64,000 nucleotides of DNA from Blastococcus sp. URHD0036. GTDB taxonomy: Bacteria; Actinomycetota; Actinomycetes; Mycobacteriales; Geodermatophilaceae. A program made the position numbers and the translations under genes. Location of the stretch: positions 124,001 to 188,000 of the forward strand of contig NZ_JNIK01000002.1 of the NCBI RefSeq assembly GCF_000701365.1. The letters run 5' to 3'. Positions 8,569-16,497 of the stretch are shown here, one piece after another. Numbering within the stretch: position 1 is the first letter of the stretch; each line of letters starts with the position of its first letter. Below the pieces are notes generated by a model, which searched no databases, was not told where the DNA came from, and saw only the letters and a list, made by a program, of their open reading frames with translations.

Positions 8569-9174
8569 TCAGCGCTCGACGGGTTCCCGTGGCAGGAGGA
8601 GGACGAGCACGTCACGTAGGGCGTCTTCCAGCTCTGAGCCCGGATGGGTGATCCAGTGTTCGTGCGCGGCGAGGGTGGCGGCGAGCACGGCATGTCCGGC
8701 GGCCCGGGCGAACAGGTCCTCGCCCGGGAAGCGTCCGGCGACGTACTCGGTCGCGATGCTGCGCCAGCCCGCGAACACCACCGCCGCCTGCGCCTGCAGC
8801 GCCGGTACGGACAAGATCAGCTGAGCCCGCTGCAGAGCCCACTCCCGGTCCCCGGGCGCCACCCGCAGCGCGGTGGTCACCCCCCGGACCAGCGCGGTGC
8901 GGTAGTCCTCCCCCTCGCACGCGGACGCCAGCTCGCGCCGCAACACCTCGAGCTCGGACGCCGACTCGGCGAACAGGACGTCGACCTTCGCCCGGAAGTA
9001 GCGGAAGAAGGTGCGCCGGCCGATGCCCGCGGCCGCGGCGATGTCGTCGATGCTCGTCCGCTCGAACCCCCGCTCGAGGAACAGCCGCTGGGCCACAGCA
9101 GCCAACTCGTGCGCCGTGGTCACCGCCGGCCGTCCGCCGAGGTCCCGCTCCCCTGCACCCCGCGCGGCCGTCAC
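8569..9174 (-). CDS. TetR-family regulator resembling MftR (mycofactocin system regulator)
   Basis: A 201-residue regulator. The DNA-binding domain (GGRPAVTTAHELAAVAQRLF, then ERGFERTSIDDIAAAAGIGRRTFFRYFRAKVDV) closely follows the pattern of MftR, the TetR protein tied to mycofactocin loci, including the IGRRTFFRYF recognition-helix region. GTG 9174 is preferred: it has a CAGGA box about 8 bases upstream and gives the short N-terminus normal for this group; longer starts add an atypical leader. It is divergent from SDR 2 across about 110 bases, so it likely controls the mycofactocin-coupled SDRs around it. The mycofactocin biosynthesis genes themselves are not in the window. Confidence 0.82.
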   Translation of the reverse strand: MTAARGAGERDLGGRPAVTTAHELAAVAQRLFLERGFERTSIDDIAAAAGIGRRTFFRYFRAKVDVLFAESASELEVLRRELASACEGEDYRTALVRGVTTALRVAPGDREWALQRAQLILSVPALQAQAAVVFAGWRSIATEYVAGRFPGEDLFARAAGHAVLAATLAAHEHWITHPGSELEDALRDVLVLLLPREPVER

Positions 9175-9284
9175 GCAGCGATCCTGCCCCACACCCCCCT
9201 GGCGCCCCCTTTCGGCACTGGGTGCCATAACCTCGGCGGTGACCGGCGTCACCGGGGCGCCGTCGACCGAGGAGGAGATCCACG
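9175..9284. promoter_or_regulatory. Divergent promoter region with two inverted repeats
   Basis: Between the MftR-like gene and SDR 2 are GGCAC-N3-GTGCC (9214-9226) and GGTGAC-N4-GTCACC (9238-9253). Palindromes in a divergent TetR/SDR intergenic region are the expected form of an autoregulatory operator. The ribosome-binding site GAGGAG lies directly before ATG 9285. Confidence 0.45.
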
Positions 9285-10112
9285 ATGGCCCGACTCGAAG
9301 GCAAGGTCGCCTTCATCACCGGCGCAGCTCGCGGCCAGGGCCGCAGCCACGCGGTCCGCCTGGCCCAGGAGGGCGCCGACATCATCGCCGTCGACGTCTG
9401 CCAGCAGGTCGAGACGGTTCCCTACCCCACTGCCACGTCCGAGGACCTGGCCGAGACCGTCCGTCAGGTCGAGGCCCTGGACCGGCGGATCGTCGCCGCC
9501 GAGGTCGATGTCCGCGACCTCGCCGGCCTGACGAAGGTCGTCGACGACGCCGTCGCCGAGCTCGGCCGGCTGGACATCGTCCTGGCCAACGCCGGCATCT
9601 CCACCCCCGCCTCCACGCTGGAGATGGACGAGGAGACCTGGCAGACCATGATCGACGTCAACCTCACCGGTCAGTGGAAGACGATCAGAGCCGCCGTGCC
9701 GCACATCGTCGCCGGCGGCCGCGGCGGCTCCGTGGTGATCACCAGCTCCCTGGCCGCCATCTACGCGAACCCGAACACGGCGCACTACTCGGCCGCGAAG
9801 GCCGGGCTGGTCATGTTCGCCAAGGTGCTCGCCAAGGAACTGGCGCCGCAGAACATCCGGGTCAACACCATCCACCCGACCACGGTGGCCACCGACATGA
9901 TCCTCAACGACGCCACCTACCGGCTCTTCCGGCCCGACCTGGAGAACGCGACGCGTGCGGACTTCGAGGAAGCGGCCCTCACGTTGAACGCCCTCCCGGT
10001 CCCGGCCATGGAGGCCGTCGACATCTCGAACGCCGTCCTCTACCTGGTCTCCGATGACGGCCGCTACGTCACCGGCACCACCCACGTGGTGGACGCCGGC
10101 GGACAGCTCTGA
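9285..10112 (+). CDS. Mycofactocin-coupled type SDR family oxidoreductase (2)
   Basis: A 275-residue SDR starting at ATG 9285 behind a GAGGAG box. It has the ITGAARGQGRSHAVRLAQEG cofactor loop characteristic of the mycofactocin-coupled group, NAG at about 102-104, Ser155 and catalytic Tyr168/Lys172 (YSAAK). The C-terminus (YVTGTTHVVDAGGQL) is standard for SDRs. It is followed 26 bases later by SDR 3, so the two are co-transcribed and divergent from the MftR-like regulator. SDR 2 and 3 share the segment TVRQVEALDRR, showing recent common ancestry, but are not near-identical. Likely alcohol dehydrogenase; substrate unknown. Confidence 0.93.
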   Translation: MARLEGKVAFITGAARGQGRSHAVRLAQEGADIIAVDVCQQVETVPYPTATSEDLAETVRQVEALDRRIVAAEVDVRDLAGLTKVVDDAVAELGRLDIVLANAGISTPASTLEMDEETWQTMIDVNLTGQWKTIRAAVPHIVAGGRGGSVVITSSLAAIYANPNTAHYSAAKAGLVMFAKVLAKELAPQNIRVNTIHPTTVATDMILNDATYRLFRPDLENATRADFEEAALTLNALPVPAMEAVDISNAVLYLVSDDGRYVTGTTHVVDAGGQL

Positions 10113-10138
10113 ACCGACACCCACAGAGAGGAACAGTC

Positions 10139-10993
10139 ATGGGTCTGCTCGAGGGGAAGACGGTCCTGATCACCGGCGGGGCACGCGGTCAGGGCCGCGC
10201 GCACGCGCTCGCCTCAGCGCGGGAGGGCGCCGACGTCGTCATCGTCGACATCGCCGACCAGATCGGCACGGTCCCCTACGCGATGGCCCGCGAGGCCGAT
10301 CTCGCGGAGACCGTCCGCCAGGTCGAGGCGCTGGATCGGCGGGCGCTGAGCCTGGTCGCCGACGTCCGGTCCCAGGCACAGATGGACCAGGCGGTGGCCA
10401 GCGGCATCGCCGAGTTCGGCCACATCGACGCCCTCATCGCCAACGCCGGCATCTGGACGCAGGGGCAGTTCTGGGAACTCACCGACGAGCAGTGGCAAGA
10501 CATGCTCGACGTCAACCTCACCGGCGTCTGGCGCTCGGCGAAAGCCGTCGCGCCGCACATGATCGAGCGCCAGGCCGGCTCCATCGTCCTGATCTCGTCG
10601 GTCAACGGCCTCGAGGGCGGCCCGACCTTCGCCCACTACACCGCCGCCAAGCACGGCGTCGTCGGGCTCATGCGCACCATCGCCCTGGAACTCGCACCCC
10701 ACGGCATCCGGTGCAACACCATCCATCCCGGTGCGATCCGCACGCCGATGACCGATCACCAGGGCGCCTGGGACATGTTCGCGGGGCATCCCGGCGGTAC
10801 CGAAGCCGACATGATCGAGGGCGGCTACCACTACGGCGCCCTCAAGGGGACGACGTTCCTGCCTCCCGAGGTCATCGCCAACGCCGCGCTCTACCTCAAC
10901 TCCGACCTCGCAGCGGCCGTCACCGGGGTCACCCTGCCCGTCGACGCCGGGCACCTGGTCCTGCCGGGGGTGAACGGCGCGCCGGTGCGCTGA
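10139..10993 (+). CDS. Mycofactocin-coupled type SDR family oxidoreductase (3)
   Basis: A 284-residue SDR with a GAGAGG box before ATG 10139. The cofactor loop is ITGGARGQGRAHA, close to the mycofactocin-coupled signature with Ser replaced by Ala; NAG at about 102-104, Ser at 153/154 and Tyr167/Lys171 (YTAAK) complete the active site. Downstream of the gene a strong hairpin at 11040-11070 probably ends the transcript, and beyond that the island begins. It is the last chromosomal gene before the left tRNA-Asn repeat. Confidence 0.92.
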   Translation: MGLLEGKTVLITGGARGQGRAHALASAREGADVVIVDIADQIGTVPYAMAREADLAETVRQVEALDRRALSLVADVRSQAQMDQAVASGIAEFGHIDALIANAGIWTQGQFWELTDEQWQDMLDVNLTGVWRSAKAVAPHMIERQAGSIVLISSVNGLEGGPTFAHYTAAKHGVVGLMRTIALELAPHGIRCNTIHPGAIRTPMTDHQGAWDMFAGHPGGTEADMIEGGYHYGALKGTTFLPPEVIANAALYLNSDLAAAVTGVTLPVDAGHLVLPGVNGAPVR

Positions 10994-11039
10994 GCGATCC
11001 AGCGGGCCAGATCCGTGACGGCGTGATCCCAGGTCGGCT

Positions 11040-11070
11040 CGTGGCGCCTCCACTGCGAGGTGGCGCCACG
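11040..11070 (+). terminator. Hairpin terminator downstream of SDR 3
   Basis: CGTGGCGCC (11040-11048) pairs with GGCGCCACG (11062-11070), with one mismatch and two more pairs inside and a 7-base loop. It lies 46 bases after the SDR 3 stop with no gene until the island. No U-tract, as is common in high-GC actinomycetes. Confidence 0.6.
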
Positions 11071-11612
11071 TCGACGCCGTCAGGGACCCCACGGAAGGTG
11101 AGGTCCGTCCTGGTTCTCCGACTCCCGGCGTACTCCGCGGCGACATGCCGGTTCCGTCGACGACGGACTCGTCGCCAGACTCGGATCCGTGGAGCGTGTG
11201 GGTGGCAGCGGGCCGAGATCGCCATCGCTGCAGGTCAGAGCAGTGCTTGCTCCCCCGACTGGACTCGAACCAGTAACCCTGCGAGAACGCGCCGGGCCCA
11301 TTTGTCCGTGTTGGGTGGAATTGGCTGGCGATGAGAGCGCAGCTCGCTTCGCGTGTCGCGAGTTAACCAACGTTGATTGAGAAGTGGAAATTACGGTTGA
11401 TTGATCGTCGTAAGTGCGTCGCAGTCGCGGGCGAGCGGGCTCCTGAACTCGCCCCTCGGATCCACCCGAGTGACGCGCAGCCACTGAGAAGCCGACGGCC
11501 TCTCGTTCTCCTCCAGTTGGCCTCCAGAACGGTCACACCCTTGCGGTAGGCACGGCCTCTGTTGGCGGCGCGAGCCGCTGGGGTGACAGCCGACCAGAGG
11601 GGGCGATGACCC
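11071..11612. other. Intergenic left boundary of the island
   Basis: No supportable gene. The stretch contains the left 37-bp tRNA-Asn repeat (11248-11284) and, to its right, an unusually AT-rich patch around 11365-11405 in which GTTGATTGA occurs twice (11372-11380 and 11396-11404). Small open frames here reading TGLEPVT-like peptides are the well-known spurious translations of tRNA sequence, not genes. Confidence 0.6.
11248..11284 (-). repeat. Left copy of 37-bp direct repeat: tRNA-Asn 3' fragment, probable attL
   Basis: Identical base for base to 51289-51325. Read on the minus strand it ends with the T-arm (ACTGG, loop TTCGAGT, CCAGT), the acceptor strand CGGGGGA and discriminator G, and begins at the 3' side of the anticodon stem (TCGCA), matching actinobacterial tRNA-Asn(GTT). 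The 5' half of the tRNA is absent, and sequence similarity to the other copy stops exactly at the anticodon stem. Such fragments are left when a tyrosine integrase inserts at a tRNA 3' end. Confidence 0.82.
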
Positions 11613-11918
11613 ATGCCGATCGACGCCGAGGAACCGAGGACCGGCCGCGCGGCTCCTCACCAGCCACTACGTCGGCTGCCAGCGCCGCCCGCGGGTGACC
11701 ACACGGGCGCGGACTACTTCCAGCGAAGTGCGTCAGCACGCATCCGGCCGAGCCGCGTCCGGGGATGGCGTAAGCCGGTCGGTGCCGTGGTCGTGGCTCG
11801 TCCCACCCGCTGGGGCAACCCATTCCGCGTCGGCGAGACGTACATGTGGCTGGCGGCGACTGGCACGTCTCTTCGTCAGCTTTGCCGGAGGACAGCACGG
11901 GCCGAGTGCCCGACCTAG
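11613..11918 (+). pseudogene. DUF4326-like protein remnant
   Basis: The central part reads VVVARPTRWGNPFRVG, the hallmark of the DUF4326 domain, which is common in phages, plasmids and integrated elements of actinomycetes and has no known function. The N-terminal part is Arg/Pro-rich and unlike the family, and the sequence after ETYMWLAA departs from it and stops early, so this is probably a decayed copy rather than a working gene. Its position directly inside the left att repeat fits mobile-element cargo. Confidence 0.55.
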
Positions 11919-11959
11919 CACGCGCCGGCTTGTGCCGTCCGGTCTCGGGTATCCCACAG

Positions 11960-11990
11960 GCCCGGCCGGTCCGTGGCGGACCGGCCGGGC
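11960..11990. terminator. Strong hairpin terminator downstream of the substrate-binding protein gene
   Basis: GCCCGGCCGGTCC (11960-11972) and GGACCGGCCGGGC (11978-11990) form a perfect 13-bp stem with a 5-base loop, 79 bases beyond the stop of the minus-strand substrate-binding protein gene. It can act in both directions and would also insulate the left end of the island. Confidence 0.7.
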
Positions 11991-12069
11991 AGTGCGCGGG
12001 GACCGCGCGGTCCGCCGGCGTCGCGTCAGGAATGCGCGGTACGGCGGCGGACCGGGTGGCGCTGCGCCG

Positions 12070-13302
12070 TCAGTTGATCGGTGCGCCGCAGAACGGCTCA
12101 CCGTCGTTCAGCGGGACGAAGCCGTCACCCTCGAGCTGCAGGTAGAACAGGCACGTCTCGTCGTAATCGTTCGTGGTCTGCGGGACCGGGATCGGGTAGA
12201 GGCCGTTGGAGTCCCAGTCGTCGGTCTCCTGCAGGGTGGAGATCAGGCCGGCCTGGTCGGCGTCACAGCCGGCCTTCTCGAGGCCGTAGAGGAGCAGATC
12301 GGCGCCGAACCAGCCCTGGCTCTCGTAGAAGCCCGGGATACCCGACTCGTTGCCCTGCTCCTGCAGCGCCGCGCTCAGCTCCTGGGTCGCGGGGGTGTCG
12401 TTCTCGACCGGTACGAAGGAGTTGGAGAAGATCACGCCCTGGCCGATGTCGACGGCGACGTCGGAGCCGAGCAGGTCGGCGCCGTAGCCGGTCGGCGAGG
12501 TGAAGACGCCGTCCCAGCCGGCCTGGCGCAGGCCGGCGACCAGCGCGAGCGACGTGTCGAAGTTGATCGTCGTGTAGACCGCGTCGTCACCGGACTCGAG
12601 GATGCCGAGGACCAGCGGGCCGACGTCGGTGCTGCCGAACTGGACGCTGTTGTTCGTGTACCCGACCTCCAGACCGGCCGCCTCCATCGAGGCGAGGCCG
12701 ACCTCGAGGCCCGCCTGCGAGCTGGGGCTCACGTACGCGATTCCGGCGACCTTCGTGGCACCCTGGTCCCTGAAGAAGGTGCCGGGGATTTCGGTGACCG
12801 TTCCCAAGTCCGGCACAAAGGCGGAGTTGAACATGTTGTCGTCGGTGGCCGTCCACTCCGGCGCGCCGTCCCAGGCCCCGCCGAAGACCGGCACGTCGCT
12901 GGCCTGACCGGTCACGTAGGGCGAGGCGCCGTAGAAGAAGGCGCTGACGTTGATCATCGCGAAGACGTCGTCCTGCTGGACGAGCTTCTGCGTCCCGGCC
13001 AGGGCGCCCTGGGCCGACGACGTGTCGTCGGCCTGGACGATGTTGATCTCGACGTCCTTGCACTCGCCGTCGTAGGAGTCGAACCGCGCCTGAGCGCCGC
13101 GGATGGAGCCCGCCGCCGCCGCCGCGCCAGGGCCGCTGAGCGAGGTCAGGATGCCGACGTCCACCGGCCCGTCCGCGCGGGTGCCGCCACTGTCGCCGCC
13201 ACCGCCGCTGCTGCCCGAGTCCTCGTCGTCACTGCCGCACGCCGACAGCACCAGCGCGACCGAGCACGCGATGCCGACCGCTGCCATTCCTCTTCTGCGC
13301 AT
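12070..13302 (-). CDS. ABC transporter substrate-binding lipoprotein, branched-chain amino acid (LivJ/type I periplasmic) family
   Basis: A 410-residue lipoprotein: signal peptide with lipobox LSAC at about residues 19-22, an acidic Gly/Ser linker, then a type I periplasmic-binding domain beginning VDVGILTSLSGPG. Several Cys residues in the mature part (for example KAGC, DETC, PFCG) suggest disulfides. No permease or ATPase gene lies nearby, so it is an orphan receptor that must use a transporter encoded elsewhere, or serves as a sensor. A promoter (TTGAGG-N17-TACGTT on the minus strand) and palindrome 13407-13420 lie upstream, the same arrangement found before the amidohydrolase at 20023. 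Confidence 0.9.
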   Translation of the reverse strand: MRRRGMAAVGIACSVALVLSACGSDDEDSGSSGGGGDSGGTRADGPVDVGILTSLSGPGAAAAAGSIRGAQARFDSYDGECKDVEINIVQADDTSSAQGALAGTQKLVQQDDVFAMINVSAFFYGASPYVTGQASDVPVFGGAWDGAPEWTATDDNMFNSAFVPDLGTVTEIPGTFFRDQGATKVAGIAYVSPSSQAGLEVGLASMEAAGLEVGYTNNSVQFGSTDVGPLVLGILESGDDAVYTTINFDTSLALVAGLRQAGWDGVFTSPTGYGADLLGSDVAVDIGQGVIFSNSFVPVENDTPATQELSAALQEQGNESGIPGFYESQGWFGADLLLYGLEKAGCDADQAGLISTLQETDDWDSNGLYPIPVPQTTNDYDETCLFYLQLEGDGFVPLNDGEPFCGAPIN

Positions 13303-13406
13303 GCCTTGGAGCTCCTATCGGAACGAAGGTTGTCGAACGATCGCGGGACCGCCTGGCGCACCATGCACCGCGGATCGGGCGTCGAGCCGGCACTACCGAG
13401 GCCGTA

Positions 13407-13420
13407 GTAACGCGTGTTAC
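13407..13420. promoter_or_regulatory. Operator-like palindrome, site A
   Basis: GTAACGCGTGTTAC, a near-perfect palindrome with a central CG step, about 105 bases upstream of the substrate-binding protein start and directly downstream of its predicted -10 box. It belongs to a five-member set (sites A-E) found only in intergenic regions of the island. Confidence 0.65.
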
Positions 13421-13428
13421 GCGGAGCA

Positions 13429-13463
13429 CGAACGTAGCAGCGAACTTGAGCCCCCTCAAGCCC
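13429..13463 (-). promoter_or_regulatory. Predicted promoter of the substrate-binding protein gene, duplicated element
   Basis: On the minus strand: -35 TTGAGG, 17-base spacer, -10 TACGTT. The 35-base block matches 20106-20140 at 31 of 35 positions, far more than its surroundings, so the two promoters share a recent origin. Both are followed by a GTAACGCGYGTTAC-type palindrome. Confidence 0.6.
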
Positions 13464-13807
13464 CCGGTGCAGGTAGCCGCGGACGTCGACGGGTGAGACT
13501 GGGCCGCGGAGCGCCTCCCCGGAAACACGGTGAATTTCCTGGAGACCGCCGATGACGGCGCAGCCGTGTCGAGCGTCCAGGTACGCGGGTGCACGCGGAT
13601 CACGGCGTCGTACTGACGTTCCAGCGCCGTCGCTCGGTCGGTCGAGGGCTCGATCGAGGTGACGTCGGCATCCGTCGGCTCCAGGTCTGCTGCGATCGCG
13701 ATCGGTCTCAGGAAGGTGTTGCCGGGCGCGTCCCGGCTGCAAAGCACGCTGCCGGTACGCGCGCTCACCTCGACCGAGTGGAAGGCCGTGCACAGCACGT
13801 CGACCAC
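13464..13807 (-). pseudogene. Decayed coding sequence between GH43-like and substrate-binding protein genes
   Basis: No intact gene, but two hints of coding origin. From 13807 leftwards one minus frame reads plausibly for about 85 codons (start MVDVLCTAFHSVEVSA), with an end segment (ALERQYDAVIRVHPRTW) that vaguely resembles the C-terminus of FGGY sugar kinases. Then, in another frame, VDVRGYLH appears at 13468-13491, 24 bases identical to 22021-22044 inside the GH1 gene. The region is best read as stitched remnants of carbohydrate genes that now carry the downstream promoter. Identification of either piece is tentative. Confidence 0.3.
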
Positions 13808-13824
13808 CTACTGAGGCCGCCCGG

Positions 13825-14700
13825 TCAGTCAGCGCGGTGGAGGTCGTCGGTCAGCGGGACGAACGTCGCCCGCTCGTGCGGTGTCGTGTTGGGGCTGTGC
13901 AGCGTGAGCCAGAGGCGCCCGTCGAACGTGCGGAACGCCATGCCGTGCCCGCCGTCCTCACCCCAGACCGGCTGGGAACGCTGGCGCCAGGGACCGACAA
14001 CCGTGCCGGACTCCGACTCGGCGACGCCCATCGCGTAGCCCTGCTCGCCGAAGCTGGACCAGAGCATGAGCAGTGCGCCCTCCTGGGTGCGGTGCAGGAA
14101 CGGGCCGTCGGTCACGAATGCCGGGCCGCCGGCGTGCTCCCCGAAGGACCTCGCCCACGGGGCCGCGGAGCCGCGGAAGAGCACGACCGGGTCGCCGACC
14201 GCGGTGTGCAGGTCCTCGGACAGCCGCACGGCGCAGACCTCGCCGTCCGAGCACTGCATCCACTCGTGGCAGAAGACCATCCACGGCTGCCCGTCCTCGG
14301 CGACGTGCAGCGTCCCGTCCAGGCACAGCCACTCCGGCGGCGTGACCGGGCCGTCGGACCAGGGCACGTACGGCCCCTCCGGCCGGTCGGCGACCAGCAC
14401 CTGGGTGCCCCGGCGGTCACCGGCCGGCACGCCGAAGGTCGCCAGCAGGTACCACCGGCCCCGGTACGGGTGGCACTCCGGCGCCCAGAACTGGGTCGAG
14501 GACCAGAAGTCCTCGGGCGGCCGGAACGCCTCGATCGGCCCCTCCCAGACGGCCAGGTCGGTGCTCCGGTAGCAGTCGAAGCCCTTTCCCGGACCGGCCC
14601 AGATGTCGGCGTCCGTGCTGCCGAACAGGTAGTAGGCGCCCTCATCGGGTTCCGCCAGCACGTAGGGGTCCCGGATCTGGATTTCGTCCAGCCGCGGCAT
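13825..14700 (-). CDS. Glycoside hydrolase family 43-like five-bladed beta-propeller enzyme
   Basis: A 291-residue protein without signal peptide. Blade motifs typical of GH43/clan F enzymes are visible: IRDPYVL near residue 10 (the Asp of RDP is the usual catalytic base), FWAPEC, the CLDGTLH segment, GPFLHR and DGGHGM near the C-terminus (the His of GHG-type loops binds calcium in the family). Family members cleave arabinosyl, xylosyl or galactosyl linkages. It is the last gene of the minus-strand ligase/reductase operon (58 bases after the ligase), so it would act inside the cell on an imported glycoside. Confidence 0.85.
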   Translation of the reverse strand: MPRLDEIQIRDPYVLAEPDEGAYYLFGSTDADIWAGPGKGFDCYRSTDLAVWEGPIEAFRPPEDFWSSTQFWAPECHPYRGRWYLLATFGVPAGDRRGTQVLVADRPEGPYVPWSDGPVTPPEWLCLDGTLHVAEDGQPWMVFCHEWMQCSDGEVCAVRLSEDLHTAVGDPVVLFRGSAAPWARSFGEHAGGPAFVTDGPFLHRTQEGALLMLWSSFGEQGYAMGVAESESGTVVGPWRQRSQPVWGEDGGHGMAFRTFDGRLWLTLHSPNTTPHERATFVPLTDDLHRAD

Positions 14701-14758
14701 CAGGCACCTTTCCTCGAGGAGTCGAACGGGGTCATCGATCGTTAGCTGATCTCATCCG

Positions 14759-16408
14759 TCACCGGTCCTGGACCTCCCCGCGACGCCGCTGCCGGAGGAC
14801 GAAGCGCTGGATCTTGCCGCTGGGGGTCTTGGGCAACTCCGGCACGAAGTGCACCGTGCGCGGGTAGGCGTGCGCGGCGAACTTCTGCTTGACCAGCTGC
14901 TTGAGTTCCTCGGCCAGGTCGTCGTCGCCCTCGTCCCCCGCCCGGAGAACGACGAAGGCCTCGACCACCTCGCCACGCAGGGCGTCGGGAGCGCCGACGA
15001 CGGCGGACTCCACGACCCTGGGATGCGTCACCAGGACGCTCTCGACGTCGAAGGGACCGATCCGGTAGCCGGCCATGATGATCACGTCGTCGTCTCGGGA
15101 GGAGAAGGCGAAGTACCCGTCCTCGTCGACGCTCCCGGCGTCCCCGGTCAGGTACCAGGCGCCGTCCTCGGTGAACCGCTCGGCGGACTTCTCCGGCGCA
15201 TCGGCGTAACCCGAGAACCACATCAGCGGGCTCTCGGCGACCCGGATGGCGACGCGCCCCACCTGCCCAGGCGCTGCCACCTCGGTGCGTTCGTCGTGCA
15301 GGACGGCGGCCGACCAGCCCGGCAGCGGCCGCCCCATCGAACCGGGGCGAACAGGGGCGTAGACGCCCTGGCCCCAGCCGTTGGCGATCACCATGCCGTG
15401 CTCGGTCTGCCCGTAGTGGTCCCGGACCGGTACGCCCAGGTGCTCCTCGGCCCATGTGATGACCTCAGGGGTCAGCGGCTCGCCTGCCGAGGACATCCGG
15501 CGCAGCTGCAGGCCATCGGGGACGGGCGCCCCGTCGGCGTTCAGCGCGCGGTAGACCGTCGGCGCAGCGGCGAAATTCGTGACCCCGAACGCCTGGATGA
15601 CCTGCCAGGTGAGCGTTGGGCTGAAGCCGGCGTGCAGCAGCAGGCTGCGGACGCCGGCGGCCAGCGGTCCCAGCACGGCGTAGTACAGCCCGTACGCCCA
15701 GCCAGGGTCCGCGGCGTTCCAGAACACGTCGTCGGCGGACACGTCCAGACCGAACTCGAGGTAGGCCTGGAAGGAGGCCAGGGCCTTGACGGGCACCGGC
15801 ACGCCCTTGGGGTTTCCGGTGGTCCCGGAGGTGAAGAGCAGGACAAGCGGGGCGTCCCCGCCTACGGCGACCGGAGCCCCCGCGGGATCGTCGGAGGCGT
15901 GACCCGCGACCAGCTCAGCGAAGGACAGTTCGTCGCCTTGGGGAGCGCCGCCCACGACGATGACGCGCCACCCCCGGTCGGCAGGCATGTCGGGGCGTGA
16001 CGACAGCTTGGTGCGCTGGTCGGCGTCGGTGACGACCAGTCGCGCGCCGCTGGCCTGGAGCCGCAGGGCGATCGCCGGCCCGGCGAAGGCGGTGAACAGC
16101 GGGACGTGTACCGCACCCCGCCGCCAGATCCCGAGCAGCGCGACCACGAGTTCGGCGGACTTGCCCATCAGCACGGCCACGCGGTCGCCGGGGCCGATGC
16201 CGATGTCGGCGAGGGCCGCTGCGAACCGGGCGGACTCGCGCTGGAGGTGGCCGTAGGTCAGGTCGTGCGCCGACAGATCGGCCTCGATGACGGTGATCGC
16301 CACCGCGTCGGCCGGGTGCCGGTCGCACAGCAGCGTCGCGGCATCGGCGTCCGGGGTGTCGTACGTCGCCAGCAGCTCCGCGATGCGGTCGTCGATGGTG
16401 GTGGACAT
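14759..16408 (-). CDS. AMP-dependent acyl-CoA synthetase (ACSM/medium-chain or aryl acid type)
   Basis: A 549-residue adenylate-forming ligase. The phosphate-binding loop LLFTSGTTGNPKG, the YGQTE motif, WYLTGD and the C-terminal PSGKIQR with its catalytic Lys are all present and in order. The pattern around VHVPLFTAF and the PGWAYG segment is closer to acetyl-/medium-chain synthetases (ACSM) than to long-chain FadD. ATG 16408 has an AGGAG box; upstream in-frame sequence is low complexity. With the neighbouring enoyl-CoA hydratase and reductase it should activate a carboxylic acid, plausibly an aglycone acid freed by the island's hydrolases. Confidence 0.92.
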   Translation of the reverse strand: MSTTIDDRIAELLATYDTPDADAATLLCDRHPADAVAITVIEADLSAHDLTYGHLQRESARFAAALADIGIGPGDRVAVLMGKSAELVVALLGIWRRGAVHVPLFTAFAGPAIALRLQASGARLVVTDADQRTKLSSRPDMPADRGWRVIVVGGAPQGDELSFAELVAGHASDDPAGAPVAVGGDAPLVLLFTSGTTGNPKGVPVPVKALASFQAYLEFGLDVSADDVFWNAADPGWAYGLYYAVLGPLAAGVRSLLLHAGFSPTLTWQVIQAFGVTNFAAAPTVYRALNADGAPVPDGLQLRRMSSAGEPLTPEVITWAEEHLGVPVRDHYGQTEHGMVIANGWGQGVYAPVRPGSMGRPLPGWSAAVLHDERTEVAAPGQVGRVAIRVAESPLMWFSGYADAPEKSAERFTEDGAWYLTGDAGSVDEDGYFAFSSRDDDVIIMAGYRIGPFDVESVLVTHPRVVESAVVGAPDALRGEVVEAFVVLRAGDEGDDDLAEELKQLVKQKFAAHAYPRTVHFVPELPKTPSGKIQRFVLRQRRRGEVQDR

Positions 16409-16497
16409 GGGGGCTCCTGCGCTCGTGAAGTGAGAGGGGGTGATCACGGGACCAGCCTCGGGGGCTTCCCGCAGCGGACGCCTGCCGGAACGCGAGT

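Noticed and set aside
11189-11380. Small open frame containing a TGLEPVTL-like peptide
   Set aside because: This peptide is the translation of the tRNA-Asn T-arm and occurs wherever that tRNA sequence is found; it is not a gene.
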